A DNA stretch of 64,000 bases. Source: CAZLMG01 sp964560765. GTDB lineage: Bacteria; Bdellovibrionota_B; Oligoflexia; Oligoflexales; CAZLMG01. Below, one piece after another: positions 37,974 to 46,763 of the stretch. The translations under genes and the position numbers were made by a program. Within the stretch, counting starts at the first letter, position 1, and each line of letters starts with the position of its first letter. A model generated the notes under the pieces. It did not search any database and was not told the origin of the DNA. It worked only from the letters and a program-made list of their open reading frames with translations. The stretch is taken from the NCBI GenBank assembly GCA_964560765.1, contig CAZLMG010000013.1, forward strand, positions 1 through 64,000, read 5' to 3'.

Positions 37974-37988
37974 GTGACTGCGTCGGCA

Positions 37989-38399
37989 TTAGCTCGCAGG
38001 ATACAACTCGACCAGCAGCTCGGCTGCCCGACGCAAGTGGGGAATGGTAATCGTACCTGCAATCACCGCACCCACATCGAGAGTCTCCGCGATCTCGGAT
38101 TGCGTTGCTCCCAACCGATAAGCCTGAATAATGTGATAGAAGATACAATCGTCACAGCGCAGAACGAGGGAAGCAACAAGTCCCTGTAGCTCCTTATGCT
38201 TGGACGTCAACGCACCTTCTAAATATGCGTTATGGTCGATGTTGAATATTCGCGGGAGCAAGTGACTGTCGCACGCCGCCAAGACCTTTTGTTGACGCAT
38301 TCGTCGCTCTGCAAACGACGCTGCCACCGAACCGCGAGTGGCGACCTCTTCCCACGTAAAGATATAGTCGGGCTCGCGAGTCGCGCGCTTACCAGCCAT
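37989..38399 (-). CDS. Carboxymuconolactone decarboxylase/AhpD-like protein
   Basis: About 136 residues. The redox motif CDDCIFYH gives the Cys-x2-Cys-x3-His pattern of AhpD-type alkylhydroperoxidases, followed by AYRLGATQSEIAETLDVGAVIAG, the family's second block. A role in thiol-based peroxide or nitrosative defence is likely by family. The ATG at 38399 overlaps the rimO stop in TGATG. That coupling to rimO, a radical-SAM iron-sulfur enzyme, might mean oxidative protection, but this is inference. Confidence 0.85.
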   Translation of the reverse strand: MAGKRATREPDYIFTWEEVATRGSVAASFAERRMRQQKVLAACDSHLLPRIFNIDHNAYLEGALTSKHKELQGLVASLVLRCDDCIFYHIIQAYRLGATQSEIAETLDVGAVIAGTITIPHLRRAAELLVELYPAS

Positions 38400-39757
38400 C
38401 AATGCGACTCCACGACATGACCAACCAGATCATACTCATGCGCTTCCGTAATTTCGACTAGCTGAATATCACCGACTCGAATATCGCCATCGTTGATATA
38501 GACGATACCGTCCACTTCCGGCGCTTGCGTCGACATCCGCCCCTCAAAGAGCAGCTCGGTTTCTTCGCTTCGACCCAAGACCAGGACCGGAACCACCGTA
38601 CCGACATATCTCTGGAGGTGTTGACGGGAAATCTCCTGCTGCGCACTCATCACGATGTCCAGACGTTCCTGCTTCACATCTTCAGCAACTTGATCGACCA
38701 TTCGACCAGCAACAGTGCCTTCTTCCTGCGAGTACGCAAAGCACCCTAAGTGGTCAAATCGCGCCGCTTGCACAAACGATACGAGTTCCTCGAACTCCTC
38801 GTCAGTCTCGCCTGGAAAGCCAACCATGACCGAAGTTCGAATCGCAATACCAGGAACTGCTTGACGCACGCGTTCAATGGTTGCCAAGAGCTGATCGCGA
38901 GTGACTTGACGCTTCATGCGCGCGAGTACGGCATCGCTGCCATGCTGCATGGGAATATCGAGATATTTGACCAGCTTCTTGCTGGAAGCAAAATGCACAA
39001 GAAACTCATCGCTGATATATTCTGGATACATATAGAGCATACGAATCCATTCGATCCCATCCACCTGCTCCAGTGCCGCGAGCAGTTCTAGCAGCATATC
39101 TTTACCGTGATCGCGCCCATACGCGGCCAGATCTTGGGCAATGAGATTGATTTCCTTCACTCCCTGGCTGGCGAGAACCTCTACTTCCTTGACGACGCTG
39201 GAAACGGGCCGAGACCGCAATCGTCCGCGAATGGCCGGGATGATGCAAAATGAGCACTGATGCTGACAGCCTTCCGCGACCTTTACGTAAGCTGAATATG
39301 GCGACAGGGTATTCAGCTTCGGCAGCTCGCCTTCATAAAGGTAATTTGTTCGGCGAGCGAAAACCTTGCTCGCTCCTTCTGCAAACGGCGCCTCGATCAA
39401 ATCTGCGATCTTTCGAAACTCATCGGTACCAATAAAGAGGTCGACCTCAGGCAGTCCAGTTGCTAACTGACTCTTGTAGCGCTGGGTCAAGCAACCAGTG
39501 ACCACAAGCTTCATGCTTGGATTCGCTTCTTTCAGAGCAGCACACTCGAGGATGGTATCGATGCTCTCTTCCTTGGCAGGCCCAATGAAACCACATGTAT
39601 TGACGACGACAGCCTGAGCCTCTTCGGGCACGTCGGTAATCTGCCAGCCCCTTTCCACCATGCCGCCCAGCATCACTTCCGCATCGACGCGATTGCGCGC
39701 GCAGCCCAAGGAAACTAGGTGGACTTTTCGGGAAGGTGCAGCTATCTGTTGATCCAT
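38399..39757 (-). CDS. rimO: Ribosomal protein uS12 methylthiotransferase RimO
   Basis: A radical-SAM enzyme that methylthiolates an Asp of ribosomal protein S12. 452 residues. The N-terminal UPF0004 domain has the cysteines of SLGCARNRVDAE, VVVNTCGFIGPAKEESID and VVTGCLTQRY. The radical-SAM triad is CQHQCSFCIIP, followed by IRGRLRSRP. A C-terminal TRAM domain ends the protein. The NTCGFI and AKEES pattern favours RimO over MiaB. A GGAG ribosome-binding site precedes the ATG. Confidence 0.95.
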   Translation of the reverse strand: MDQQIAAPSRKVHLVSLGCARNRVDAEVMLGGMVERGWQITDVPEEAQAVVVNTCGFIGPAKEESIDTILECAALKEANPSMKLVVTGCLTQRYKSQLATGLPEVDLFIGTDEFRKIADLIEAPFAEGASKVFARRTNYLYEGELPKLNTLSPYSAYVKVAEGCQHQCSFCIIPAIRGRLRSRPVSSVVKEVEVLASQGVKEINLIAQDLAAYGRDHGKDMLLELLAALEQVDGIEWIRMLYMYPEYISDEFLVHFASSKKLVKYLDIPMQHGSDAVLARMKRQVTRDQLLATIERVRQAVPGIAIRTSVMVGFPGETDEEFEELVSFVQAARFDHLGCFAYSQEEGTVAGRMVDQVAEDVKQERLDIVMSAQQEISRQHLQRYVGTVVPVLVLGRSEETELLFEGRMSTQAPEVDGIVYINDGDIRVGDIQLVEITEAHEYDLVGHVVESH

Positions 39758-39829
39758 TGGAACTAGCTCCTATCTGGTAAACGCGCGACCTTCTAACATG
39801 CGGAATTTAATAAAATCAAGTTGATAACT

Positions 39830-40732
39830 ATGGATGGCTTAATAGCGGTAAATGGCGATTTTAAGACTCCTGAGCTTGCCGCCATACCAGCACTCGATCG
39901 AGGATTTCTCTTTGGCGATAACGTCTTCGAGGTACTATGCGTTTTTGGATCTAAAATTCTAAATATTCACAAACACTTAGCCAGACTTCGTCACTCGGCC
40001 GATAGCCTCGAGATGGAAATTCCCTGGTCGGACGATGAGCTTACATTTGAGCTACAAACGGCGGCCGAGCAATTACCACACCCCAAGAAGTACCTGAGGC
40101 TTGTCATAACTCGTGGATGCGGCATGGGCTTATCAACGGCAACCCCCCTTGTGCCCAACCGGGTGCTCTATGCCTTTCCCGCACCCATGGAACCGGAACG
40201 TAGCTTCAGTGAAGGCTTGAAGCTGCAATTGGACCGCCTACCCTATACAGAGCGCGAGGCTTCGGCCAAGACAGGCAATTATCTCCGCAGCATTCTTGCC
40301 ATGAAGCGAGCCCATCGCGAAGGCTTTGACGATGTGCTTTGGAGCAATGCTGATCGAGAAATCACGGAGGCTTCTACTGCAAACATTTTTCTTTTGGGAC
40401 GAGAGGGCGATCTCTTAGAAATCGCAACTCCATCCATTTATTCAGGCATCCTAGCTGGAATCACTCGCTCGACGCTGATAGAACTGCTAAACCGCGCCCA
40501 GATTCCAGTGACTGAACGCGTCATCTATGCTGATGAAATTCCTCGCTTCGACGAAGCATTTGTCTGCTCGACCGTTCGCGGATTGATTCCTGTGCAACGG
40601 ATCGGACAGCACCAGCTACATACACTGCGCCCCAACAGTAGCTTTCAGCACATCGTCCGACTTCATCGCGCTTGGGTAACGAGTCAATTGGGCCATGAAG
40701 TCGACTGGCGAACAGGCTTGCCCACAAAGTAA
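39830..40732 (+). CDS. Class IV PLP aminotransferase (IlvE/Dat/PabC group)
   Basis: About 300 residues of fold-type IV. The N-terminal PALDRGFLFGDNVFEVL, the lysine-containing EASAKTGNYLRSILAMKRAHREG, and the cofactor-phosphate region REITEASTANIF plus SGILAGITRSTLIEL are all present. Branched-chain amino acid, D-amino acid and aminodeoxychorismate enzymes share these, so the substrate is open. The amidotransferase at 11.1-11.8 kb makes a PabC role worth considering. The ATG at 39830 is preferred over TTG at 39821. Divergent from rimO. Confidence 0.88.
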   Translation: MDGLIAVNGDFKTPELAAIPALDRGFLFGDNVFEVLCVFGSKILNIHKHLARLRHSADSLEMEIPWSDDELTFELQTAAEQLPHPKKYLRLVITRGCGMGLSTATPLVPNRVLYAFPAPMEPERSFSEGLKLQLDRLPYTEREASAKTGNYLRSILAMKRAHREGFDDVLWSNADREITEASTANIFLLGREGDLLEIATPSIYSGILAGITRSTLIELLNRAQIPVTERVIYADEIPRFDEAFVCSTVRGLIPVQRIGQHQLHTLRPNSSFQHIVRLHRAWVTSQLGHEVDWRTGLPTK

Positions 40733-40762
40733 AAACCCCCGCTATTTGCGAGGGTTTCTTTA
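40732..40762. terminator. Bidirectional intrinsic terminator
   Basis: The stem ACCCCCGC (40735-40742) / GCGAGGGT (40748-40755) has one mismatch and a TATTT loop, with A-rich sequence before and TTTCTTT after. Read leftward it is followed by TTTTT. It lies between the convergent aminotransferase and fliW genes and can serve both. Confidence 0.8.
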
Positions 40763-40788
40763 GAAAATGAGAAAGTAACTGAGCAGCC

Positions 40789-41325
40789 CTAGCCTGCGGT
40801 TTCGGGCTTAGCTTTCGCAGACTTTTTCTGCGCCTCTTTAGCCTGCTCAATGACATCTTGAACACTTGCGGTTTCTGTTTGAGCCGCACGCCGCTTCACT
40901 TCTTCCATAATGCTGTGGCGAGTCGTGTAAGTTGAGGAGTTCAAAATGATCTGCTTTCCCTTGCGATTCTTGAGATTGAAAATCAAAGGTGCTTTCAAGT
41001 TCGCAGTCATGTTTTGGGGATTGCTAGGCATAGTAATGATGACCGAGATAACGGCATCATCTTCGCTTTCGATGTGGAGATCAGAAACCTCAGCCTCGGT
41101 CACTTCGACCGTATAATCGGGCTTGAAAAGAAGCGGATTGATCAAAACGAAAGCAATAGCACCATCATCAAGCGACTGGAGCCACTTGAAAGGCGAGTCC
41201 TTTTCGTGGTCGAGAAGGACGTACTGTTTGAGTTCGGGAAAGCCAATCAAGCCTGCTGGAAGCTCGATTACATCCTTCTCGTCGATCTCAATCTCGCCAA
41301 ATCGTGATGTTTTAACGCTAATCAA
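40789..41325 (-). CDS. fliW: Flagellar assembly factor FliW
   Basis: Binds CsrA and releases it when flagellin is scarce, linking flagellin export to translation. The frame opens at 41352, but the TTG at 41325 is preceded by a strong GGGGGAG ribosome-binding site and gives the usual start ISVKTSRFGEIEIDEKDVIELPAGLIGFPE. The core also includes YVLLDHEKDSPFKWLQSLDD and FLLINP-like FVLINPLLF. About 178 residues, with an added Lys/Ala/Glu-rich C-terminal tail of about 35 residues. It lies behind csrA, the expected partner order. Confidence 0.92.
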   Translation of the reverse strand: MISVKTSRFGEIEIDEKDVIELPAGLIGFPELKQYVLLDHEKDSPFKWLQSLDDGAIAFVLINPLLFKPDYTVEVTEAEVSDLHIESEDDAVISVIITMPSNPQNMTANLKAPLIFNLKNRKGKQIILNSSTYTTRHSIMEEVKRRAAQTETASVQDVIEQAKEAQKKSAKAKPETAG

Positions 41326-41486
41326 GACGGTCTCCCCCAAGCGAAATCTCAACTCTTCATGAGAGCCGTGGCCACCCTCGACATCCTTGACGCTATATTC
41401 ACTGGAACTCTTGTGGAAATTCTACCTCAAGCCACGTCCGCAGAGCAACCACAAATCTGATATTCCACCACTACATTCTAATAATC

Positions 41487-41789
41487 TCAGGAGTCATCTC
41501 CTGGACGCCGCTTAATGGTACGGCGCAGCGGCGTATCGGCCGGCAGATCCCCGTCCCTTCTGCCAATAATTTCGCGAGCGTGATCCAAGCTAGCGCGGTC
41601 CGTGCCGGACTCGGCAGCACTTCGATTCTCATCTTGGATACGCTGATAGATTTCCTCGCGGTGGACTATCGTCGTCGGGCTAGCTTTAATGCCCAAGCGA
41701 ACCTGCTTTCCTTTGATCTGCATGACGATGATTTTCACATCGTCACCAATCGCGATCCCTTCACCAACTTTGCGCGTAAGAACTAACAC
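41487..41789 (-). CDS. csrA: Translational regulator CsrA with extended C-terminus
   Basis: RNA-binding homodimer that represses translation at GGA motifs. The GTG at 41789 gives the standard start [26 protein letters not shown] lies upstream. The RNA-binding block [10 protein letters not shown] is intact. CsrA is usually 55-75 residues; this one has about 100, with a charged disordered-looking tail rich in Arg and Asp. It sits between flgL and fliW. Confidence 0.93.
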   Translation of the reverse strand: MLVLTRKVGEGIAIGDDVKIIVMQIKGKQVRLGIKASPTTIVHREEIYQRIQDENRSAAESGTDRASLDHAREIIGRRDGDLPADTPLRRTIKRRPGDDS

Positions 41790-41911
41790 CCCAGTGCCCT
41801 CCCTGGAAAAGGGGTTCATTCACTCAAATCGGGATCCTGCTTGATCTACAAGACTATTATCCACCAAGGACAATGTCCTGACAAGGTACCCCTATTTACT
41901 CAGCAGTCACA

Positions 41912-42811
41912 CTATTGCATGAAGTTCAACAGCGATGGCTGCAGCAGCTTATTGGACGCCAAAAGCGTACTTTGCAAAATTGACTCCGTTCTCCGAAAAT
42001 TCGAAGAAGCATTAAACATATCCGCGTCTTCAATCTCAGAGACTTCGCGAGTCAGTAGCTCCTCTTCAACCTCGAGGCGCTGCAGGGTACCCGTCAAGGC
42101 ATTGTATGTTGCACCGAGCGCTGCCTGATGACTCGTCCCCTTCTCCAATTGGTAGTCCAGTTCAGACATGGACTTACGCAGCATATCCTTGTCGTTCTCT
42201 TGCAGCCCCCGGTACAACAGGTCCAAAGTGTCAACGATGCCAGAGTGGCCTGCCTGTCGCTCGTCAGCGGTCGCCTCGAAAAGTTCACGACCACCAACAT
42301 TGATTCGATGAAACTTGTCCGACTCCGTCTGCACAAAAATCACACCATCGTCACCCAAGAACTGTCCGTCATTCGAAAGTGGCGGCGTGTCGGTGCGAAA
42401 ACCCGCAAAGACATAGCGGCTACCAAACTTCGAATTCGCCAGACTGACAACTGCCTCTATGATCTCCTTGACCTCGCGAGCAGCAGCTTCGCGACTCTCG
42501 GGTCCATACGTGTCATTCGCCAGCCCGACAGAGAGTTCCTTTGCACGGATCAAAAAGTCAGTCATCGACTGCATCGCAGTTTCAGAACGCTCGATGAATC
42601 CCTTGGCATACTCAACGTTCTTTTGTTGTTGCTTGGCCGTAGAAAGTCGATCCTTACCTTGCATGGCCCGAGTCAAACCTAGCGGGTCATCCGAAATCTT
42701 GTTGATCCGCTTCAAGGTCGAAAGCTCATCTAGGGTTGAGGCATTATTTGACTTCGCCCGCTCCACCCTGGAACTCGTCAGATCATAGCGCTGTCTTTCT
42801 GACACTCTCAT
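41912..42811 (-). CDS. flgL: Flagellar hook-filament junction protein FlgL (HAP3)
   Basis: 299 residues. The N-terminal D0/D1 helices (RVSERQRYDLTSSRV, LSTLKRINKISDDPLG) and C-terminal coiled coil match HAP3; it is shorter in the middle than enteric FlgL. Exported by the flagellar type III apparatus to sit between FlgK and the filament. Follows flgK after 22 bp. Confidence 0.92.
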   Translation of the reverse strand: MRVSERQRYDLTSSRVERAKSNNASTLDELSTLKRINKISDDPLGLTRAMQGKDRLSTAKQQQKNVEYAKGFIERSETAMQSMTDFLIRAKELSVGLANDTYGPESREAAAREVKEIIEAVVSLANSKFGSRYVFAGFRTDTPPLSNDGQFLGDDGVIFVQTESDKFHRINVGGRELFEATADERQAGHSGIVDTLDLLYRGLQENDKDMLRKSMSELDYQLEKGTSHQAALGATYNALTGTLQRLEVEEELLTREVSEIEDADMFNASSNFRRTESILQSTLLASNKLLQPSLLNFMQ

Positions 42812-42833
42812 GCTTCACACATCAGACTAAGGT

Positions 42834-44261
42834 TTATCGCTTCAGCGTCAAGACTGTCTCTAACATCTCGTCAACCGTTGTGATCACTTTCGAAGAAGCT
42901 GAAAAGTTTGTCTGCCACTTCAGGAGGTTCATCGCCTCCTCATCGATCGAGACACCCGATACACCTTCGCGCCGCGATTTCAAGTCCGCCGATACAATAT
43001 CATTTGCTTGCTTGTCATGATCAGCTCGCATGACCTCAATACCCAGGCTGCCCACATAATCGGTATAGAATTCGTGCAGAGTTGACGTGCCGTCCCGCAA
43101 AATTTTAGCATCCTTCAGCCGAATCAGCTCATTGCCAACAACGTTATCACCAGGTGCTTTTGGACTAGACGCCACCGAAATGGCGTCGGTAGTTTCCATA
43201 ACAGCATCAGATACGTTCAAGGACCTTGCAGACTGACTGAAGTCCTCCGACATTGAAAAAAAATCGCGCCCAACGCTTTCGCTATAGCCTTTGACTCCAT
43301 ATCCCTGCCTATGGACCGCATTGAACTCATCCGCAAACGCACGCGCTGTGCTGTTGTTATTGTCAAGTAGGTTACCGATGACCTTGTCGCGTACATCGAT
43401 GAGCGCCTTCAAACGGCCACCGTCTAAGTGGTCCGTAACATCCGTCAGCGCCGCTGTATCGGCATTCCCAACTACCAAGCGGTACATGCCATCATTTTGA
43501 TCGGCTTTAAGAACGTCGACTCGCGCAGAAAAGCCTCGTTCTACCAGTAGCGTATCGCGGGGGCCACGTATGGTCATCATTCCAAACTGATCTTCGTAGT
43601 AATTGATGTCAAGATCTTGACTCAACTCTCGCACGAGCCGATCTCGCTCATCCCGCAAGTCGTTGGCAGGAGAGGAGTGCCCGACCTCCATGGAACCAAT
43701 CTGTCGATTCAACTCGGCGACGTGCTCCAACATGCCCGTGATCGTCTTAGAGGTGTCAGCCACCTTACCGTTCAAGTCATCTCGATTGTGGCGCAGGCTC
43801 GTATCAACGCGCTTGAACGACTGAATGAGATTTTGCGCGGTCTCACGCACAGCGGACCTAGCTGAGAGCTCCTCTGGAAAAGAACTTAGGTCCTGCAACG
43901 CATTGAAGAAACCTGTCAGCTCGTCCGAAACGCTCGCGGAAAGTTCTGGGCTGTATATGTTTTCAAGAGCCTTGAGACTGTCGCTGCGTGACTGCGACTC
44001 ACCCACCTTCTTGTTGGAGATATTGATCTGCCGCTCGAGGAAGGCGTCATGCGATCTAGTGATGTTCTTGATGTGAACGCCATTGCCAATGACCAAACCA
44101 CGATCTTCTGTGGGGTGACGAGCGACAGCATTGACACGCTGACGAGAGTAGCCATCTGTTTGAGCGTTGGCGATGTTATGGCCGGCCGTATCGACGCCTT
44201 GCCGCGCCGTAAAGAGCGCCTCCGCGCCAATATTCATAGTGTGATATAAGCCAGAAGCCAT
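42834..44261 (-). CDS. flgK: Flagellar hook-associated protein FlgK (HAP1)
   Basis: 475 residues. The rod/hook signature at the start (AEALFTARQGVDTAGHNIANAQTDGY contains the conserved HNIANA...GYSRQ) and the C-terminal VSIDEEAMNLLKWQTNFSASSKVITTVDEMLETVL are diagnostic. It joins hook to FlgL. It follows flgN after one base, its dedicated chaperone gene. Confidence 0.95.
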   Translation of the reverse strand: MASGLYHTMNIGAEALFTARQGVDTAGHNIANAQTDGYSRQRVNAVARHPTEDRGLVIGNGVHIKNITRSHDAFLERQINISNKKVGESQSRSDSLKALENIYSPELSASVSDELTGFFNALQDLSSFPEELSARSAVRETAQNLIQSFKRVDTSLRHNRDDLNGKVADTSKTITGMLEHVAELNRQIGSMEVGHSSPANDLRDERDRLVRELSQDLDINYYEDQFGMMTIRGPRDTLLVERGFSARVDVLKADQNDGMYRLVVGNADTAALTDVTDHLDGGRLKALIDVRDKVIGNLLDNNNSTARAFADEFNAVHRQGYGVKGYSESVGRDFFSMSEDFSQSARSLNVSDAVMETTDAISVASSPKAPGDNVVGNELIRLKDAKILRDGTSTLHEFYTDYVGSLGIEVMRADHDKQANDIVSADLKSRREGVSGVSIDEEAMNLLKWQTNFSASSKVITTVDEMLETVLTLKR

Positions 44262-44262
44262 A

Positions 44263-44856
44263 CTATGCCTGAATCCTAATTACTGAGGTATTCGCCTCAC
44301 CTTTTTTCGCTCCTGAACCCGTGTATGTCGCTTCGGCATCGGATAGCACGGACTGCCAAAAGCGATGGCTTGCGCGATGATGCTCCTGCATGCTCGCCAC
44401 AACTCGCTTGTTGATCTCGATTTTCGGCTTTATTTCGGCGTGCCGCTTCAGCAACTCGTCCATCGCACTGCGACAAAACTTTAGCTGCCGCTGGAGGACG
44501 TCGGCCGCTAATCCCTTTGGCGCACAAGCAAAGGAAAGATCAGACACAAGAGCAACGACTTCCTGAATCGCCATGTCTTCCGCTGCCTTATCGCCCTCTG
44601 CAGTAGACTTAAGCAAGAGTGCCTGCTCGGCAACTTTCTTTATTTTTCCCACGTGTCCTTCAATGGCATCTACCAGCATGACCTTCTCTTGAACGACAGG
44701 CGATAGCTGCTTGAGGTCTGCCGCCCGAACTGCATCGTGCTCGCGATCAATAGTGTCGGCAAGACGATTGTAACTCGATGTGAGCGACTCGATCTCACGG
44801 CGCAAATCCACCGTAAGCTGAACAAGCCGCTCGGCTCCTTGTTCATACGCAGTCAT
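44263..44856 (-). CDS. flgN: FlgN-family flagellar export chaperone
   Basis: 197 residues, nearly all helical and charged, with heptad-like Leu spacing (LVQLTVDLRREIESLTSSYNRL) and the FlgN-type central block. Sequence identity in this family is low; the placement directly before flgK and after flgM is the stronger argument. It would hold FlgK and FlgL before export. Confidence 0.8.
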   Translation of the reverse strand: MTAYEQGAERLVQLTVDLRREIESLTSSYNRLADTIDREHDAVRAADLKQLSPVVQEKVMLVDAIEGHVGKIKKVAEQALLLKSTAEGDKAAEDMAIQEVVALVSDLSFACAPKGLAADVLQRQLKFCRSAMDELLKRHAEIKPKIEINKRVVASMQEHHRASHRFWQSVLSDAEATYTGSGAKKGEANTSVIRIQA

Positions 44857-44918
44857 ACGTGTCCCCTTACCTGACGACCGTCGCCATGCTGAACTGACGC
44901 TAAATTATGCAGCAAACT

Positions 44919-45290
44919 TTAAGATTCAAGATCTTCTGAAGTCTGGGAAAGATAATCGAACAAGGTTTCACGAATCATACCGTCCGCAACCTTTTCCGAA
45001 TCCACTTGATAAGAGCCTTCTTGAATTCGTCGCTTGAGCTCAGCAACGCGATCTTCACGAATATCCGGCGTAGCCTTAGCAATCTCGAAAGCTTTCTTTC
45101 GCGCTTCGACTGCATCACGTGCACGATCCGAAAGGTCCACCGAAACGCTGGGTGCCGCTAGACCATCCGCTGCAGCCTGTCCGCCCGCCATCGTACTGCG
45201 CGACTTCTCCGCAGACTCTGCGCGACTCGCAATCGTTGCGGGAGTCTGCGCTGTCAATCCGGTGTTCCGCTGAATCGTTTTTGTGTCCAT
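44919..45290 (-). CDS. flgM: Anti-sigma-28 factor FlgM
   Basis: 123 residues. The C-terminal sigma-binding half is recognisable: VDLSDRA, DIREDRVAELKRRIQEGSYQVDSEKVADGMI. The N-terminal half is Ala/Ser/Thr-rich and probably unfolded, suited to export through the hollow flagellum. It holds sigma-28 inactive until the hook is complete. No sigma-28 gene is in the window. Confidence 0.9.
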   Translation of the reverse strand: MDTKTIQRNTGLTAQTPATIASRAESAEKSRSTMAGGQAAADGLAAPSVSVDLSDRARDAVEARKKAFEIAKATPDIREDRVAELKRRIQEGSYQVDSEKVADGMIRETLFDYLSQTSEDLES

Positions 45291-45339
45291 GCTTCCTCTC
45301 CCTCGAGTTGCTGCACTGACTCGGCCACAAGCACTATCA

Positions 45340-45714
45340 CTAAATCTTGACTTGATGGCCGACTACGTTGGGCGATGCGACCTTGTTGTATCGAGACAAT
45401 CCAAGCAACTCATTTTCGATCGATGCTGCAATTCCCGAAGTCCGTTGTTCCGCCATGGACTTCGCATACTCTGTGTCCAACATCGAGCGAAAAATATCCT
45501 CGCCGTTCCCACCATCAATCAACTCTGACTTTGGCACCGCATCTCGCATTGATTTTAACATAATCTGATGGAACATAGCTTCAAACTCGTTCGCTAGCTT
45601 TTTTATCTCTGCGCGGTCCTTTTCGCTAACCTGTGCGCCTAATACCTTGTCCTGCAAAGCCATTTCAGCATTGTTCAGAGCTGAACCAACCATGGGCCCA
45701 ATTGTCGAACTCAT
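45340..45714 (-). CDS. flgJ: FlgJ-like rod-binding protein (no muramidase domain)
   Basis: 124 residues covering only the rod-binding domain: LANEFEAMFHQIMLKSMRDAVPKSELIDGGNGEDIFRSMLDTEYAKSM. Enteric FlgJ has a second, peptidoglycan-cutting domain which is absent here, as in many alpha- and deltaproteobacteria; another enzyme must open the wall for the rod. Follows flgI after 8 bp. Confidence 0.9.
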   Translation of the reverse strand: MSSTIGPMVGSALNNAEMALQDKVLGAQVSEKDRAEIKKLANEFEAMFHQIMLKSMRDAVPKSELIDGGNGEDIFRSMLDTEYAKSMAEQRTSGIAASIENELLGLSRYNKVASPNVVGHQVKI

Positions 45715-45722
45715 GAAAACTC

Positions 45723-46763
45723 CTACATTATCTGCAATTCGGCATGAATGGCTCCGGCCGCATGCAAAGCCTGAAGGACCCCGATGAGATCTGCAGGCTT
45801 CATTCCCATGGAGTTCATCGTCTCCACAAGATCACCAATCGTTACGCCATCTAGACCAACCACCGATTTTGCTCCCTTACCGTCCTTGCCGCCGACCTTG
45901 ATATTGAGGTCACCATGCGAAATTGCCACCCGGTCAACCATGACATCTGAACCCATCACTACCGTGCCTGTCCGCTCGTTAAGCACAACTTTAGCTTTCT
46001 GATCCACGGCAACTGTTAGTGCCTCTAACTCCGCAATGAATTCAACCACCTGACTGAAATAGAGCGAAGGCACCTCTACCTCAATGAGCCCAGAGTTGCT
46101 CGCCTTGGCAAAGTAGCCCCGAAAGTGTTCGTTTATGGCCTCTGCAATCCGCGCGCTTGTTGTAAAGTCCTGCTGCCTAAGACTAAGAGAGAGCTTTCTC
46201 TCTTGTTCAAACGCCGGGGTAAACTCTCGTTCCACGAGCGCACCACTCGGGACTAGCCCAACGGTCAGCACCCTGGTTCCGCTGCCATTGGCTTGCCCAG
46301 TCACCAAAGAGCCTTGCCCCACCGCATATACCTGGCTATCGCCAGCACGCAATGGCGCCATGATCAGCGTCCCACCTGCCAAGCTCTTGGCGTCGCCAAC
46401 CGTAGAGACCTTGACATCGATTTTATCACCAATGCGCGCAAACGGCGGAAGCTCTGCCGTCAGGATGACGGCTGCCATATTCTGATTTGCATATCCTCCA
46501 CCATCCTTTTTAAATCCGAGTTTTGATAACATGCTGTTAATGGCTGAATTGGTCGCCAAGCTTTTAGCCGAGTCGCCCGTTCCCTGCAGACCGATCACCA
46601 ATCCAAAGCCAACAAGCTGGTTGCTTCGGACTCCACGCAGATTGACTAGGTCCTTAATGCGAGTTGTAGCTTGCGCACTCGCGCCCAACGCACTCCCATT
46701 CGCCAATAGGAAAGTCAAAATCAGCAGTAAATGACGCAATGTATTAAACACCTGAGGCCCCAT
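45723..46763 (-). CDS. flgI: Flagellar P-ring protein FlgI
   Basis: 346 residues with a signal peptide (LLLILTFLLANGSALGASA). Family blocks follow: RIKDLVNLRGVRSNQLVGFGLVIGLQGTGDS, KNMAAVILTAELP-like NQNMAAVILTAELPPF, and the late VVGLDGVTIGDLVETMNSMGMKPADLIGVLQALHAAGAIHAELQIM. It forms the bushing in the peptidoglycan layer. Its start overlaps flgH by 20 bp; an internal GTG is possible. Confidence 0.97.
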   Translation of the reverse strand: MGPQVFNTLRHLLLILTFLLANGSALGASAQATTRIKDLVNLRGVRSNQLVGFGLVIGLQGTGDSAKSLATNSAINSMLSKLGFKKDGGGYANQNMAAVILTAELPPFARIGDKIDVKVSTVGDAKSLAGGTLIMAPLRAGDSQVYAVGQGSLVTGQANGSGTRVLTVGLVPSGALVEREFTPAFEQERKLSLSLRQQDFTTSARIAEAINEHFRGYFAKASNSGLIEVEVPSLYFSQVVEFIAELEALTVAVDQKAKVVLNERTGTVVMGSDVMVDRVAISHGDLNIKVGGKDGKGAKSVVGLDGVTIGDLVETMNSMGMKPADLIGVLQALHAAGAIHAELQIM

